52,517 bases of DNA from Armatimonadota bacterium. GTDB lineage: Bacteria; Armatimonadota; Armatimonadia; Armatimonadales; Armatimonadaceae. The notes beneath the pieces are model-generated. The model had not been told where the DNA came from. It ran no database searches and saw nothing but the letters and a program-made list of their open reading frames with translations. Below, one piece after another: positions 14,763 through 22,901 of the stretch. The translations under genes were made by a program, and so were the position numbers. How positions within the stretch are numbered: position 1 is the first letter of the stretch; each line of letters begins with the position of its first letter. The stretch spans positions 1 to 52,517 of the forward strand of contig JAPLCP010000144.1 in assembly GCA_026392155.1 (NCBI GenBank). Direction: 5' to 3'.

Positions 14763-16244
14763 ATGTTGACAAGTGAGAACCCGGAAGAGCTGACGCAGCA
14801 AGTGCGAGCGGCGATGGAGACGTTAGAGGCGATTGTGGAGGATCGGGCACTTTTGGCCCATCTGAACAAGGACGATCTGGCGCGTTTGCTAAAGGCTGCG
14901 GGGCAAGTGGCAACTCCCGACGATGCGAGCCACCGCTACTTAATGAAAGCCACCAAGCGCCTGCGAAAGGCCGACAAGCGCGAGAAAATCGAGAGCGTTC
15001 TCCAAGAGGCGGGGATTCGTAAGCTGCGCCGTGAGGCGGTCTTTGTGACCCCGAACTACGCGCCACCCAGCGATGATAGCCAGCAAGAGATAGATGACCC
15101 GGACTTTCGAGAGGCAATTGAGCCACAGTATTGCTATATCTGTAAGCGCCACTACACCCAGCTCCATCACTTCTACGACCAGCTCTGCCCCAGCTGCGCC
15201 GCGTTCAACTACGCCAAGCGCACCGAGCTGGCGGATCTGCGAGGCCGTGTGGCGCTACTGACCGGCGGGCGCGTCAAGATCGGCTACCAGGCGGGGATCA
15301 AGCTGCTCCGCTGCGGGGCGCATTTAATCGTGGTGACGCGGTTTCCTCACGACTCGGCGGCGCGGTATGCGCTAGAGCCGGACTTTGAGCAGTGGGCGGA
15401 TCGCTTAGAGATCTTTGGGCTGGACCTGCGCCACACGCCCAGTGTCGAGGCGTTCTGCTCGCACCTGCTCAATACCCGCGAAAGGCTTGATTTTATGATC
15501 AACAACGCCTGCCAGACCGTGCGCCGTCCGCCGGAGTTCTATGCCCACATGATGGAGGGCGAGCAAGCCCCGCTCTCGATGCTCCCCGAGGCGACCCGCA
15601 AGCTGCTCGGGGGCTACGAGGGGCTGCGCGGCTATGAGCTCCTCCCCTCGGCCAAGCTCTCGCAGATGGCACTTCTCCCCGGTGAGGGCGCGGGCCAGCA
15701 AGATCTCTTCCCGGAAGGGCGGCTGGATCAAGACCTGCAACAGATTGATCTGCGCGACCGCAACTCTTGGCGCTTGCAGATGGATGAAGTCTCCGCCGTG
15801 GAGCTTCTGGAGGTCCAGCTCGTCAATGCCGTCGCGCCGTATATCCTCAATGCACGCCTCAAGCCGCTGATGCTACGCACCCCCGAGCGCGACAAGCACA
15901 TTGTCAATGTCTCAGCGGTCGAGGGGCAGTTCTACCGCAAGTTCAAGACAACCCGCCACCCGCACACGAATATGGCAAAGGCCGCACTGAACATGATGAC
16001 CCGCACGTCGGCAGCGGACTACCAGGCCAGCGGAATCCACATGAACGCGGTGGACACCGGCTGGGTCACCGATGAAGACCCGGTGCAGATCGCGGAGCGC
16101 AAAGTGGCCCAGCACGGGTTTCATCCGCCGCTGGATATTGTCGATGGCGCGGCGCGGATTGTCGATCCGATTATCGCGGGGATCAACTCTGGCGAGCACG
16201 TCTGGGGCAAGTTCCTCAAAGACTACCTGCCCACGGATTGGTAG
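14763..16244 (+). CDS. SDR-family oxidoreductase with N-terminal extension and zinc-ribbon
   Basis: A 493-residue protein in three parts: a helical N-terminal region (1-110), a four-cysteine zinc-ribbon-like motif (Cys124, Cys127, Cys142, Cys145: CYIC and CPSC), and a Rossmann-fold short-chain dehydrogenase domain from about 160. The nucleotide-binding loop is TGGRVKIG (167-174). In the usual Tyr-x3-Lys active site the Lys is present (Lys406, HTNMAKAALNMM) but Thr402 stands in the Tyr position. MINNACQTVRRPPEF corresponds to the NNA motif. The substrate is unknown. The start follows TACAAT by 6 nt. It converges on the L,D-transpeptidase-fold gene with 1 nt between stops. Confidence 0.82.
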   Translation: MLTSENPEELTQQVRAAMETLEAIVEDRALLAHLNKDDLARLLKAAGQVATPDDASHRYLMKATKRLRKADKREKIESVLQEAGIRKLRREAVFVTPNYAPPSDDSQQEIDDPDFREAIEPQYCYICKRHYTQLHHFYDQLCPSCAAFNYAKRTELADLRGRVALLTGGRVKIGYQAGIKLLRCGAHLIVVTRFPHDSAARYALEPDFEQWADRLEIFGLDLRHTPSVEAFCSHLLNTRERLDFMINNACQTVRRPPEFYAHMMEGEQAPLSMLPEATRKLLGGYEGLRGYELLPSAKLSQMALLPGEGAGQQDLFPEGRLDQDLQQIDLRDRNSWRLQMDEVSAVELLEVQLVNAVAPYILNARLKPLMLRTPERDKHIVNVSAVEGQFYRKFKTTRHPHTNMAKAALNMMTRTSAADYQASGIHMNAVDTGWVTDEDPVQIAERKVAQHGFHPPLDIVDGAARIVDPIIAGINSGEHVWGKFLKDYLPTDW

Positions 16245-16245
16245 C

Positions 16246-16914
16246 TCACCCCTGCCAGCGTCCCTGGATGCGAATGGGGGTTCCCCGGTCAACCCACTCG
16301 TAGAACCAGCGAGCAGGGTTACCATTGCTTAGGGGGACTCGGATGCAGCCGTGCGATGCGGGGAACGGTGGCACGCTGGTGAACCCGTGGATGAAGACAT
16401 TGCCGTTTACCTGGACGCTGTAGGGCATGGGGGCTCCGTTGTAGAGGCTAGAGTAGTGCATCCGTTCCTTGACCGGCCCCGCCATGAAATCGCCTTTCGG
16501 GGTTCGGTGGCCTAGCCGCCCCGTACTCACGGGTGTCTCCAGCACGAGAGTGTCTCCCTGCCAGGCACGGAGCCGCTGGGTGGCGCAGTCTACCTCGACA
16601 CGCTTCTCGCCACGGACAATCTGGACCGTGCGCTCCCCGCTCTTGACCGTCACCATGCCGCTTGACGGCTCCCACGAGACAGCACCGTCCAGGGAGCGTA
16701 GCGCACCTACCACGAGGAGCGCGGTGCCATCCAGGAGTCGTCGCACGCTGCTGGGGGAGGTCACGGCTTGGTTGTTGATCGAGAGGCGCTGAGTGCTCTG
16801 TTCCCAGAGGATCGTCCAGCCAAGGGCATCGGCGACCTTTCGTGCATCGACATAGAGAGTCTCGGGTCTGTCGGCAAAGCTGATGCCGCTCAGGGGGGGG
16901 GCTTGTGTTCGCAT
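16246..16914 (-). CDS. L,D-transpeptidase (YkuD)-fold protein with stalk domain
   Basis: A 222-residue protein. Residues about 15-92 resemble the copper amine oxidase N-terminal-type stalk repeat (YVDARKVADALGWTILW ... VSWEPSSGMVTVKSG). Residues about 103-222 form a YkuD domain with the catalytic pattern His176-x10-Ser-His-Gly-Cys190-Ile-Arg (SHGCIRV). These enzymes cross-link peptidoglycan or attach proteins to it, outside the membrane. However, no signal peptide is visible: an in-frame TAA lies 9 nt before the ATG, and TAAAAT lies 6 nt before it. Export by another route or a cytosolic role would be unusual. Confidence 0.85.
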   Translation of the reverse strand: MRTQAPPLSGISFADRPETLYVDARKVADALGWTILWEQSTQRLSINNQAVTSPSSVRRLLDGTALLVVGALRSLDGAVSWEPSSGMVTVKSGERTVQIVRGEKRVEVDCATQRLRAWQGDTLVLETPVSTGRLGHRTPKGDFMAGPVKERMHYSSLYNGAPMPYSVQVNGNVFIHGFTSVPPFPASHGCIRVPLSNGNPARWFYEWVDRGTPIRIQGRWQG

Positions 16915-16920
16915 GGGCGC

Positions 16921-16926
16921 ATTTTA
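16921..16926 (-). promoter_or_regulatory. -10 box TAAAAT, leaderless start
   Basis: TAAAAT-N6-ATG for the L,D-transpeptidase-fold gene; no Shine-Dalgarno sequence. Confidence 0.55.
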
Positions 16927-16956
16927 CTGGAAAAAGTGCGTGTTTAGGGCTTCAGG

Positions 16957-17000
16957 GGCAGTGTCCTGCCGAGGGAACCGATCCCTCGGGGCGCATGCGC
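16957..17000. repeat. Cluster of three small palindromes (R5)
   Basis: GGCAG/CTGCC (16957-16970), CCGAGGG/CCCTCGG (16969-16989) and GCGCATGCGC (16991-17000) follow one another. The arrangement recalls the modular repeat but without the shared GTCTGC linker. It lies between divergent genes. Confidence 0.4.
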
Positions 17001-17082
17001 GGAGGTCGCGCCAGACGATGCTGGTAACTAAATCGCGCGGTGCTTAGGAGGAAAAACGTCTCGCCTGCCGAACGAGATATGT

Positions 17083-17808
17083 ATGGAAAATGACGCTGTG
17101 GTCGCCGCAAATCTTGCGGTGCTTGAAGAGAAGGGCTGGGTGGTTCTGCCGGGGGCGCTCTCGCCGGAGGAGACGGAGAGCTGTCGGGTGGCACTGAACC
17201 AGGCCCGTGCCAATGGCTGGGAAGAGGGCCTCAACCGTGTGGGCAATATGTGGTTCGACTGCTTGCTTGCCAAGATGCCCGAGGTCTTTGCGCCCCTGGT
17301 GATGCACCCGAGTGTCAAGCCGTACTTGGACGCGCTCTACGGCCCCCAGGCGCTGCTCCGCTCGCTACGTGGGCACATCAACCCCGGCCCCTATGACCAG
17401 GAGTGGCACCTGGATTTCTACGGCTACTGGCAGCAAAACGACAAGGCGCCCTATGCCAGCCGTGCCACAGGGATCAACACGACCTTCTATTTTCAGGACA
17501 ATGGCCCCGGTATCGCCAAGCTAACGTATGTGAAGGGAGGGCACCGGATTCCTCCCCCGGAGGAGCTGACGCATCGGGGTGGCTGGGCCGTTTCGGAAGC
17601 GGCGTTCAACGCACACTACGATGCCCAAGAGCACGAGATTGTCTATCCCAAGGCCGGCGACTGCGTCCTCTTTTTTAGCCACATCCCACACAAGGGCTCC
17701 AAAGACGATGCCACCGTGGAGCGCTCCAATGTTGTCTGTCACTACCAGAATATGCCGTTTTATGAGGGGATTCCCCATGTCAGCCGCTTCCAAGCGGTGC
17801 GCCCTTAA
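17083..17808 (+). CDS. Phytanoyl-CoA dioxygenase (PhyH) family protein
   Basis: A 241-residue Fe(II)/2-oxoglutarate-dependent oxygenase of the PhyH type. The iron triad is visible as His109-x-Asp111 (EWHLDFY) and a distal His in FSHIPHKGS. The substrate is unknown; PhyH relatives hydroxylate small molecules, lipids or secondary metabolites. The N-terminal part (LEEKGWVVLPGALSPEETES) is typical of the family. The start has neither a good Shine-Dalgarno sequence nor a -10 box at leaderless distance, so its exact position is uncertain. There is no obvious operon partner. Confidence 0.85.
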   Translation: MENDAVVAANLAVLEEKGWVVLPGALSPEETESCRVALNQARANGWEEGLNRVGNMWFDCLLAKMPEVFAPLVMHPSVKPYLDALYGPQALLRSLRGHINPGPYDQEWHLDFYGYWQQNDKAPYASRATGINTTFYFQDNGPGIAKLTYVKGGHRIPPPEELTHRGGWAVSEAAFNAHYDAQEHEIVYPKAGDCVLFFSHIPHKGSKDDATVERSNVVCHYQNMPFYEGIPHVSRFQAVRP

Positions 17809-17882
17809 GTGATGGTTGTGAGTGGGCTCTCCCTCGTCGGCTGCGGCGGTGGGGGTGGGAGCAATCCCCATTGAGACGATCT

Positions 17883-18497
17883 CTACTTCTTGCGACGTGC
17901 TACGATACCGAGGGCCGTGCCCAGCGCGAGGAGGGCGAGCGTGCCGGGTTCGGGTGCGGCGGAGGAAGAAGAGCCGAGAGTGCTAATTTTATCTCCGCTG
18001 CCATTCACGATAACCGTGTCAAACGCCCCGTTTGCTGGGGCAGCAGCAGCGATGTTAGTGATGGTCGTTATTGTGCCAGCAGTCAGAAAGACTGTGTCCC
18101 CAGTAGTCACACCAGGAAACGAACCAAAAATATAGACATCATTCGTAGCCAAGCTTCCTCCTGTATAACCGCTGTTGATGCCATTGATGGTCTGCGCCGC
18201 GCCCCCATTGATGCTAAACGTCATCGTGGCGGTCACCGATGGTAAGGTATCCAAGAAAGGATTCCCCACTCCCTGAAAGGCGAAAATGGGCGCAACGGGG
18301 CTAGTGGTTGTGATGGTGTAGGTAATGGGAGCGGCAATGGTCATGGTCAGCGGGGTGCCACTGCCCCCGCTAAAGGTCAGGTTCGCCTGCGCTCCCGCTT
18401 TTTGCGGAAGTACGGTGAGGGTAGCGATACCTAGGCAGGTAGCGATAGCCAACTTAGAGGGGCGAGGGAGGAGAGAGGAGAGCTTCACGGGTTTCAT
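17883..18497 (-). CDS. PEP-CTERM sorting-domain protein
   Basis: A 204-residue exported protein. The signal peptide (about 1-36, ending in QKAGAQA) precedes a Thr/Gly/Ala-rich beta-type domain. The C-terminus is a canonical PEP-CTERM signal: PEPGTL, a hydrophobic helix ALLALGTALGIVA, then RRKK. Such proteins are processed by exosortase and anchored at the surface or in exopolysaccharide. No exosortase is in the window. A TATAAT-like box lies within the 5' region (about 18570), leaving a long leader of about 80 nt. Confidence 0.88.
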   Translation of the reverse strand: MKPVKLSSLLPRPSKLAIATCLGIATLTVLPQKAGAQANLTFSGGSGTPLTMTIAAPITYTITTTSPVAPIFAFQGVGNPFLDTLPSVTATMTFSINGGAAQTINGINSGYTGGSLATNDVYIFGSFPGVTTGDTVFLTAGTITTITNIAAAAPANGAFDTVIVNGSGDKISTLGSSSSAAPEPGTLALLALGTALGIVARRKK

Positions 18498-18662
18498 TCC
18501 ATTTCTATTGCCTACTGAAAGCTCGTCTGCGTCGGCAGCGAGCCAAAAGGCTACTATAAACTGGCAATATTATATACCGGCACTGGTAAAAGTACAAGGT
18601 TGTGAATCTAGGGGGCAAGACCAAAAAGTGGTGAGGCGAATACGCGCCAGGAGCTGAAAATT

Positions 18663-18703
18663 CCTCGCTGAACGCCTTCGGCGCAACGTCCTGCTGGACG
18701 AGG
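18663..18703. repeat. Nested palindrome (R6) after the GH43 gene
   Basis: Outer arms CCTCG/CGAGG enclose CGCCttcGGCG (18673-18683) and GTCCtgctGGAC (18688-18699). Placed after the stop of the GH43 gene, it may terminate or stabilise the peptidase-GH43 transcript. Confidence 0.5.
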
Positions 18704-18735
18704 AGGCGTGGACTTTCCCACCCGTAATGTTTGCT

Positions 18736-19704
18736 CTACTGCTGGAGCGCCAGCTTTCCCTCTCCGTCACAGACCAGCTCTTTGACCTTGACGCAGCGCA
18801 GGTGATTCACCCCGCCCGAGAGGCTGGCGTCGTGGTGGAAGAGATACCACTTGTCTTGAAACTCGACGATGGAGTGGTGGGTTGTCCAGCCGAGAACGGG
18901 CTCTAGGATTCGTCCCTGGTAGGTAAACGGCCCCAGCGGGTTGTCCGACGTAGCATAGACAAGATAGTGGGTGTCGCCGGTGGAGTAGGAGAGATAGTAC
19001 ACCCCGCCCAGCTTGTGCACCCACGCGCCCTCAAAGAAGCGCCGGTCGTGGTCGTCGGCCTGGAGCGGGTTGCCACTCTCATCTAAGATTGCGATCTCTA
19101 CGACGGGGCCCGCCAGCGCGTGCATGTCGTCGGAGAGCTTGGCGACGCGTGGTCCGAGCGCGGGGACGGCTCCGGTGGGCTCGACGGGTGCGTTTTTGTT
19201 GAAAGCGTCGCCTTGCCAGCACTGGAGCTGCCCGCCCCAGATTCCGCCAAAGTAGAGATAGGCCGCGCCACCGCTCGCCGCATCGTCCACGAAGCTACAC
19301 GGATCAATGGAGAACGTCCCCGCAATCGGCTCGGGATCGGCGGTAAAAGGCCCGGTGGGGGAGTCCGAGACCGCCACTCCAATCCGAAAAATGCCGTCTT
19401 TGTCGCGTGCGGGGAAGTAGAGATAGTAGCGCCTGTTTTTCGTCGCCGCATCGGGAGCCCAGAGCTGGGCACTCGCCCAGGGAATGTCTTCGAGCGCCAG
19501 CGCCACCCCGTGATCTGTCACCGGCCCGCTGGCACTCTCCATCGAGAAGACATGGTAGTCGCGCATCGCGTACTGATCACCGTTGTCGTTGGACTCTAGG
19601 CCAGAATCAATATCGTGCGACGGGTAGAGATAGAGCTTGTCCTCAAAAACATGCGCCGATGGATCTGCGGTGTAGATATGGGAAATTATCGGCTGGTCAG
19701 ACAT
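18736..19704 (-). CDS. Glycoside hydrolase family 43 protein
   Basis: A 322-residue five-bladed beta-propeller hydrolase acting on arabinose- or xylose-containing polysaccharides (exact substrate not determinable). Candidate catalytic residues are Asp in YTADPSAHVF (residue 14), the pKa-modulating Asp in SIDPCSF and the acid Glu in FFEGAWVHK. No signal peptide is seen, so it probably acts on imported oligosaccharides in the cytosol. It starts 3 nt after the M32 peptidase stop, so the two form an operon. The nearby sugar importer and GH2 relic point to plant- or algal-sugar use. Confidence 0.88.
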   Translation of the reverse strand: MSDQPIISHIYTADPSAHVFEDKLYLYPSHDIDSGLESNDNGDQYAMRDYHVFSMESASGPVTDHGVALALEDIPWASAQLWAPDAATKNRRYYLYFPARDKDGIFRIGVAVSDSPTGPFTADPEPIAGTFSIDPCSFVDDAASGGAAYLYFGGIWGGQLQCWQGDAFNKNAPVEPTGAVPALGPRVAKLSDDMHALAGPVVEIAILDESGNPLQADDHDRRFFEGAWVHKLGGVYYLSYSTGDTHYLVYATSDNPLGPFTYQGRILEPVLGWTTHHSIVEFQDKWYLFHHDASLSGGVNHLRCVKVKELVCDGEGKLALQQ

Positions 19705-19707
19705 GGC

Positions 19708-21228
19708 TTACAGAATTCGCTTTCGGTCGCGGTGCTCGGCGACGTAGATCTCGCGGTACTTGCTGTGCAGGTAGCGAATGAGCGGCTTGGCGGAGAGCGG
19801 CTCGCCGCAGATGCGCTCGGTCAGCTCGCCGGGTAGGTAACGTCGTCCGGGCTGGTGGACATTCGTGCGGAGCCAGCCCAAGAGCGGAGCGTAGTCGCCA
19901 CGAACGAGCCCCGGCTCGATGGTGGAGTCGCTAGCCAGTGCCTTCTCAAAGAGCTGCGCGGAGAGCATCGTGCCCAGCGCATAGGTTGGGAAGTAGCCAA
20001 ACATCGCGCCGGACCAGTGGACATCTTGCAGGCAGCCGAGCGCATCGCTGGGGGGCGTGATGCCCAGATACTGCTCCATCTTGGCGCTCCAGGCTTCGGG
20101 GATGTCTTTTACCGCGAGAGTCCCCGCAACCAGCTCTTGCTCCAGCTCAAAGCGCAGGAAGATATGCAGGCAGTAGGTCACTTCATCGGCCTCAACCCGA
20201 ACCAGTGAGGGCTCGACATGGTTGATTGCGCGGTAGAACTGGTGGACATCCACATCGGCCAGCACACCGGGGAAGTGATGCTGGAGGCCGGGGTAGAACA
20301 CGTTCCAGAAGGTCCGTGAGCGCCCGATAATGTTCTCCCACAGCCGCGACTGCGACTCGTGAAACGCCAGGCTTGCGGCTCCCGAGAGCGGCGTGTCGTC
20401 GTCCTTGGGATCGAAGCCCTGCTCGTACATGCCGTGGCCCGCCTCATGGATCGTCCCCATGAGGGCACCGGGTAGCCAGTGGGTCTCGACACGCGTCGTG
20501 ATGCGCACATCAGTGCGGTGTAGTCCCTGGCAGAACGGATGAACCGCCATGTCTTGCCGCCCCCGCTCAAAGTCAAAGCCCAGCTTCTTGGCGATGTACT
20601 CCGCGAACTGGAGCTGTGTCTTATCATCAAAGCCTCGCTTGAGGCAGGAGTTGTCCACGGGCTCGCCCTCGCGGATGATCTCCATCAAGGGCAGTAGGCC
20701 ATCGCGCACCTCGGCAAAAACCGTCGCCACTTGCGCTGTGGTCATGCCGGGCTCGTACTGATCCAGCAGTGCATCGTAGCGGCAGCCACCGTGCCCCAGA
20801 TGATCGGCCACGTCGCGGGAGAGCCCCAGGAGCTTTTCCAGAGTGGGGGCGAACTGGGCGAAACTATTTTCCTGTCGCGCCTTCACCCAGATCTCATGGG
20901 CCAGGGCTGTCTCTCGGGCAAGGCTCGAAACCAGTGCCGTCGGTAGCTTTACCGACTTGTCGTAGTCGCGGCGCACGGCTCGGAGTGTCAGGGCTTGATC
21001 CGAGCCCTCCTCGGCCCCCTCCGCCTCGGCATTGCTCAGCAAGCGCCCCGTTTCATCATCGGTGAAGCGCTCGTGAAGCAGCTTGCCCATCGCGCCCATG
21101 GCATTCGCACGTGCCAGCGCCCCGCCGTGCGGCATGTAGCACTGCTGATCCCAGCCCAGCAGGGCAGCGGCGTGGCCCAAGTGACCTAGCTCCGCCAAGC
21201 GGGCCAGTAAGCTCTCGTAGTCAGACAT
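19708..21228 (-). CDS. M32-family metallocarboxypeptidase (carboxypeptidase Taq)
   Basis: A 506-residue cytosolic zinc carboxypeptidase. The HEXXH motif is at 261-265 (TIHEAGHGMYEQG), with the downstream Glu ligand in AFHESQSRLWENIIGRS. The length and the C-terminal sequence around EPLSAKPLIRYLHSKYREIY are normal for M32. I start at the ATG at 21228, 7 nt after TACAAT; an in-frame ATG at 21237 lies inside the box. It is the first gene of a two-gene operon with GH43. Confidence 0.93.
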   Translation of the reverse strand: MSDYESLLARLAELGHLGHAAALLGWDQQCYMPHGGALARANAMGAMGKLLHERFTDDETGRLLSNAEAEGAEEGSDQALTLRAVRRDYDKSVKLPTALVSSLARETALAHEIWVKARQENSFAQFAPTLEKLLGLSRDVADHLGHGGCRYDALLDQYEPGMTTAQVATVFAEVRDGLLPLMEIIREGEPVDNSCLKRGFDDKTQLQFAEYIAKKLGFDFERGRQDMAVHPFCQGLHRTDVRITTRVETHWLPGALMGTIHEAGHGMYEQGFDPKDDDTPLSGAASLAFHESQSRLWENIIGRSRTFWNVFYPGLQHHFPGVLADVDVHQFYRAINHVEPSLVRVEADEVTYCLHIFLRFELEQELVAGTLAVKDIPEAWSAKMEQYLGITPPSDALGCLQDVHWSGAMFGYFPTYALGTMLSAQLFEKALASDSTIEPGLVRGDYAPLLGWLRTNVHQPGRRYLPGELTERICGEPLSAKPLIRYLHSKYREIYVAEHRDRKRIL

Positions 21229-21235
21229 AGGCGGC

Positions 21236-21241
21236 ATTGTA
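21236..21241 (-). promoter_or_regulatory. -10 box TACAAT, leaderless start of M32 gene
   Basis: TACAAT-N7-ATG on the minus strand; no Shine-Dalgarno sequence. Confidence 0.55.
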
Positions 21242-21296
21242 CCCGATGGGTTGCAAATTGGGTAAATCTGCGATAGAGTATCTCTCGCCTAGCCGC

Positions 21297-21367
21297 TCCC
21301 GGATCGTTCAACGGCAGGACGACAGGTTCTGGCCCTGTTAATCGAGGTTCGAATCCTTGTCCGGGAA
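21297..21367 (+). tRNA. tRNA-Gln (anticodon CUG)
   Basis: Acceptor TCCCGGA/TCCGGGA is fully paired. The D arm is GTTC...GGAC, the anticodon stem ACAGG/CCTGT with loop TTCTGGC (anticodon CTG), and the T arm CGAGG-TTCGAAT-CCTTG. Discriminator A is at 21367. The CCA end is not encoded directly after it (TCCA follows). Confidence 0.95.
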
Positions 21368-21373
21368 TCCAAA

Positions 21374-21401
21374 CCCCGCTACAATCGTAGTGGGGTTTTT
21401 T
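21374..21401 (+). terminator. Intrinsic terminator of tRNA-Gln
   Basis: CCCC-g-CTAC-aatc-GTAG-t-GGGG followed by six T, starting 7 nt after the tRNA. Confidence 0.85.
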
Positions 21402-21430
21402 GTTCTACAATCGTAGTGGGGTTTTTTGTT
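21379..21430 (+). repeat. 26-bp perfect tandem duplication of the terminator's 3' part
   Basis: The 26 nt from 21379 to 21404 (loop-side arm, GTAGTGGGG and the T-run) are repeated exactly at 21405-21430. The second copy keeps CTAC/GTAG but lacks its own CCCC arm, so it is a spare half-terminator. Confidence 0.85.
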
Positions 21431-21431
21431 G

Positions 21432-21566
21432 CCCTCCTCCCCCAGCCCCTCCTCCCAATCCTGGGAGGAGAGGGAGAGAGGGAAGTTTGAGGGGGCGAGG
21501 TTTTTTTCCTGGCTCCCCTCCTTGCCCAACCTCCCAGGATTGGGAGGAGGGGCTGGGGGAGGAGGG
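21432..21566. repeat. 37-bp perfect inverted repeat made of P-type copies P3 and P4
   Basis: Arms 21432-21468 and 21530-21566 are exact reverse complements; each is one copy of the C/G-rich repeat seen at 2.4 and 7.1 kb. The 61-nt spacer is G- then T/C-rich. The right arm ends in GGGGGAGGAGGG, 5 nt before the ATG at 21572, so it supplies that gene's Shine-Dalgarno sequence. In RNA the arms would pair and could hide it. Confidence 0.85.
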
Positions 21567-21571
21567 TATCT

Positions 21572-22732
21572 ATGACCGAGAGCTATCGCGCCGCCTATAA
21601 TGCGGCCTTCACACCGGCACGCTACGAGGCATTCCAGCGCCTGCTGACGGAGCGCTGCGGTGTGCCGATTGCGTTTCGTTGCGCGGAGACACCGTGCTTC
21701 GAGGCGGCCACTCTTGAGGCGATGATCACCGCAGGTCGTGAGCTGATCGTGCCGCTTTTAGAAGATGCGGACTATCTTGCTCGCGCCGCGGAGGCCATCC
21801 CCGAGGCGTTTCGCGTCCCCGGCACCGACTCCGCCCCGCTCTTTGTCCAGGCAGATTTTGGTTTGGATGCGAACTTGCAGCCCAAGCTGGTCGAGATCCA
21901 GGGCTTCCCCTCGCTCTACGCCTTCCAGCCCACTCTGGCGGAAGCCTATCGGGATGCCTTTGCGCTGGATGCAACACTGGGGGCCTATCTGGAGGGCGGC
22001 ACCGCGCAGAGCAACGATGCGGCGCTGATGCAAGCCTTCTGCAATGGCCACGATCCCCACGAAGTGTTCCTGCTGGAGCTCGACCCGCAGAGCCAGAAAA
22101 CCCTCCCCGATTTTGTCCTCACCCAGAAGCGCTACGGCGTGCGGATGCTGGATGCTCGTGAGGTGGTCAAGCGCGGCACGAAGCTCTACACGCCCGAGGG
22201 GACACAGATCAAGCGGGTCTATAATCGGGTGATCGTGGACGAAGTGATCCGCAAAAATATCACGCTCCCCTTTGATTTCCGCGATGAGCTGGATTTAGAG
22301 TGGGCCGGGCACCCGAACTGGTACTTTCTGCTCAGCAAGTTCTCCCTGCCGTTTCTGACGCATCCGAGTGTCCCCAAAACCAGCTTTCTCTCGGAGGTGA
22401 CGGCGCTCCCGGAGAACCTGGAGGACTTTGTGCTCAAGCCACTCTTCTCGTTTGCGGGCCTAGGCGTGAAAGTCGGGCCGACAAAGGCCGATATTGCTGA
22501 GGTAGTTGACCCGACCCAGTGGATTCTGCAGGAGCGCGTGAACTTTATCCCGACCATCCAGACCCCCGAAGGCCCGACCAAGGTGGAGGTGCGGATCATG
22601 TTTGTTCGGGTCGGGGAGCACTACCGGGCACTCACGACGCTCCTGCGGCTCGGACGCGGCAAGATGCTGGGCGTGGATCATAACCGCGATGCCACCTGGA
22701 TCGGAGCCAGCGCCGCCTTTACGGTGCCTTAG
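21572..22732 (+). CDS. ATP-grasp-like protein of unknown function
   Basis: A 386-residue cytosolic protein. Segments APLFVQADFGLD, QPKLVEIQGFPSLYAFQPTL, EDFVLKPLFSFAGLGVKVG (ATP-grasp-type Lys/Gly-rich loop), WILQERV and TKVEVRIMFV resemble a circularly permuted ATP-grasp fold. Such enzymes ligate a carboxylate to an amine or thiol. I cannot name a substrate. The Shine-Dalgarno sequence GGAGG comes from repeat P4. It converges on the small ORF at 22737 with 4 nt between stops. Confidence 0.65.
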   Translation: MTESYRAAYNAAFTPARYEAFQRLLTERCGVPIAFRCAETPCFEAATLEAMITAGRELIVPLLEDADYLARAAEAIPEAFRVPGTDSAPLFVQADFGLDANLQPKLVEIQGFPSLYAFQPTLAEAYRDAFALDATLGAYLEGGTAQSNDAALMQAFCNGHDPHEVFLLELDPQSQKTLPDFVLTQKRYGVRMLDAREVVKRGTKLYTPEGTQIKRVYNRVIVDEVIRKNITLPFDFRDELDLEWAGHPNWYFLLSKFSLPFLTHPSVPKTSFLSEVTALPENLEDFVLKPLFSFAGLGVKVGPTKADIAEVVDPTQWILQERVNFIPTIQTPEGPTKVEVRIMFVRVGEHYRALTTLLRLGRGKMLGVDHNRDATWIGASAAFTVP

Positions 22733-22736
22733 TCTG

Positions 22737-22901
22737 TTAGCGGGTCAAGAAACTGGCCTCTCTCAAGTGGTAGACGAAGTCGTAGGCAGTGCCCGGCACC
22801 ACCCAGGCGATGAAGTGGCCGGCGGGGCCGGGCGTGGGCTTTGCGCTGCGCCGCGAGGTCGAAAAAAGCAGCGCTTGTTCGGAGCTATTTTTACAGAGCA
22901 A
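22737..22901 (-). CDS. Small ORF (54 aa) overlapping the ABC ATPase gene
   Basis: A TTG start at 22901 overlaps the ATPase stop by 11 nt. The protein ends GPAGHFIAWVVPGTAYDFVY followed by HLREASFLTR. Codons in the last 35 positions nearly all end in G or C, like the real genes here, so this frame is or was coding. The region has no other gene. It may be a short translationally coupled protein or the tail of a longer gene lost by frameshift. Function unknown. Confidence 0.45.
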   Translation of the reverse strand: MLCKNSSEQALLFSTSRRSAKPTPGPAGHFIAWVVPGTAYDFVYHLREASFLTR

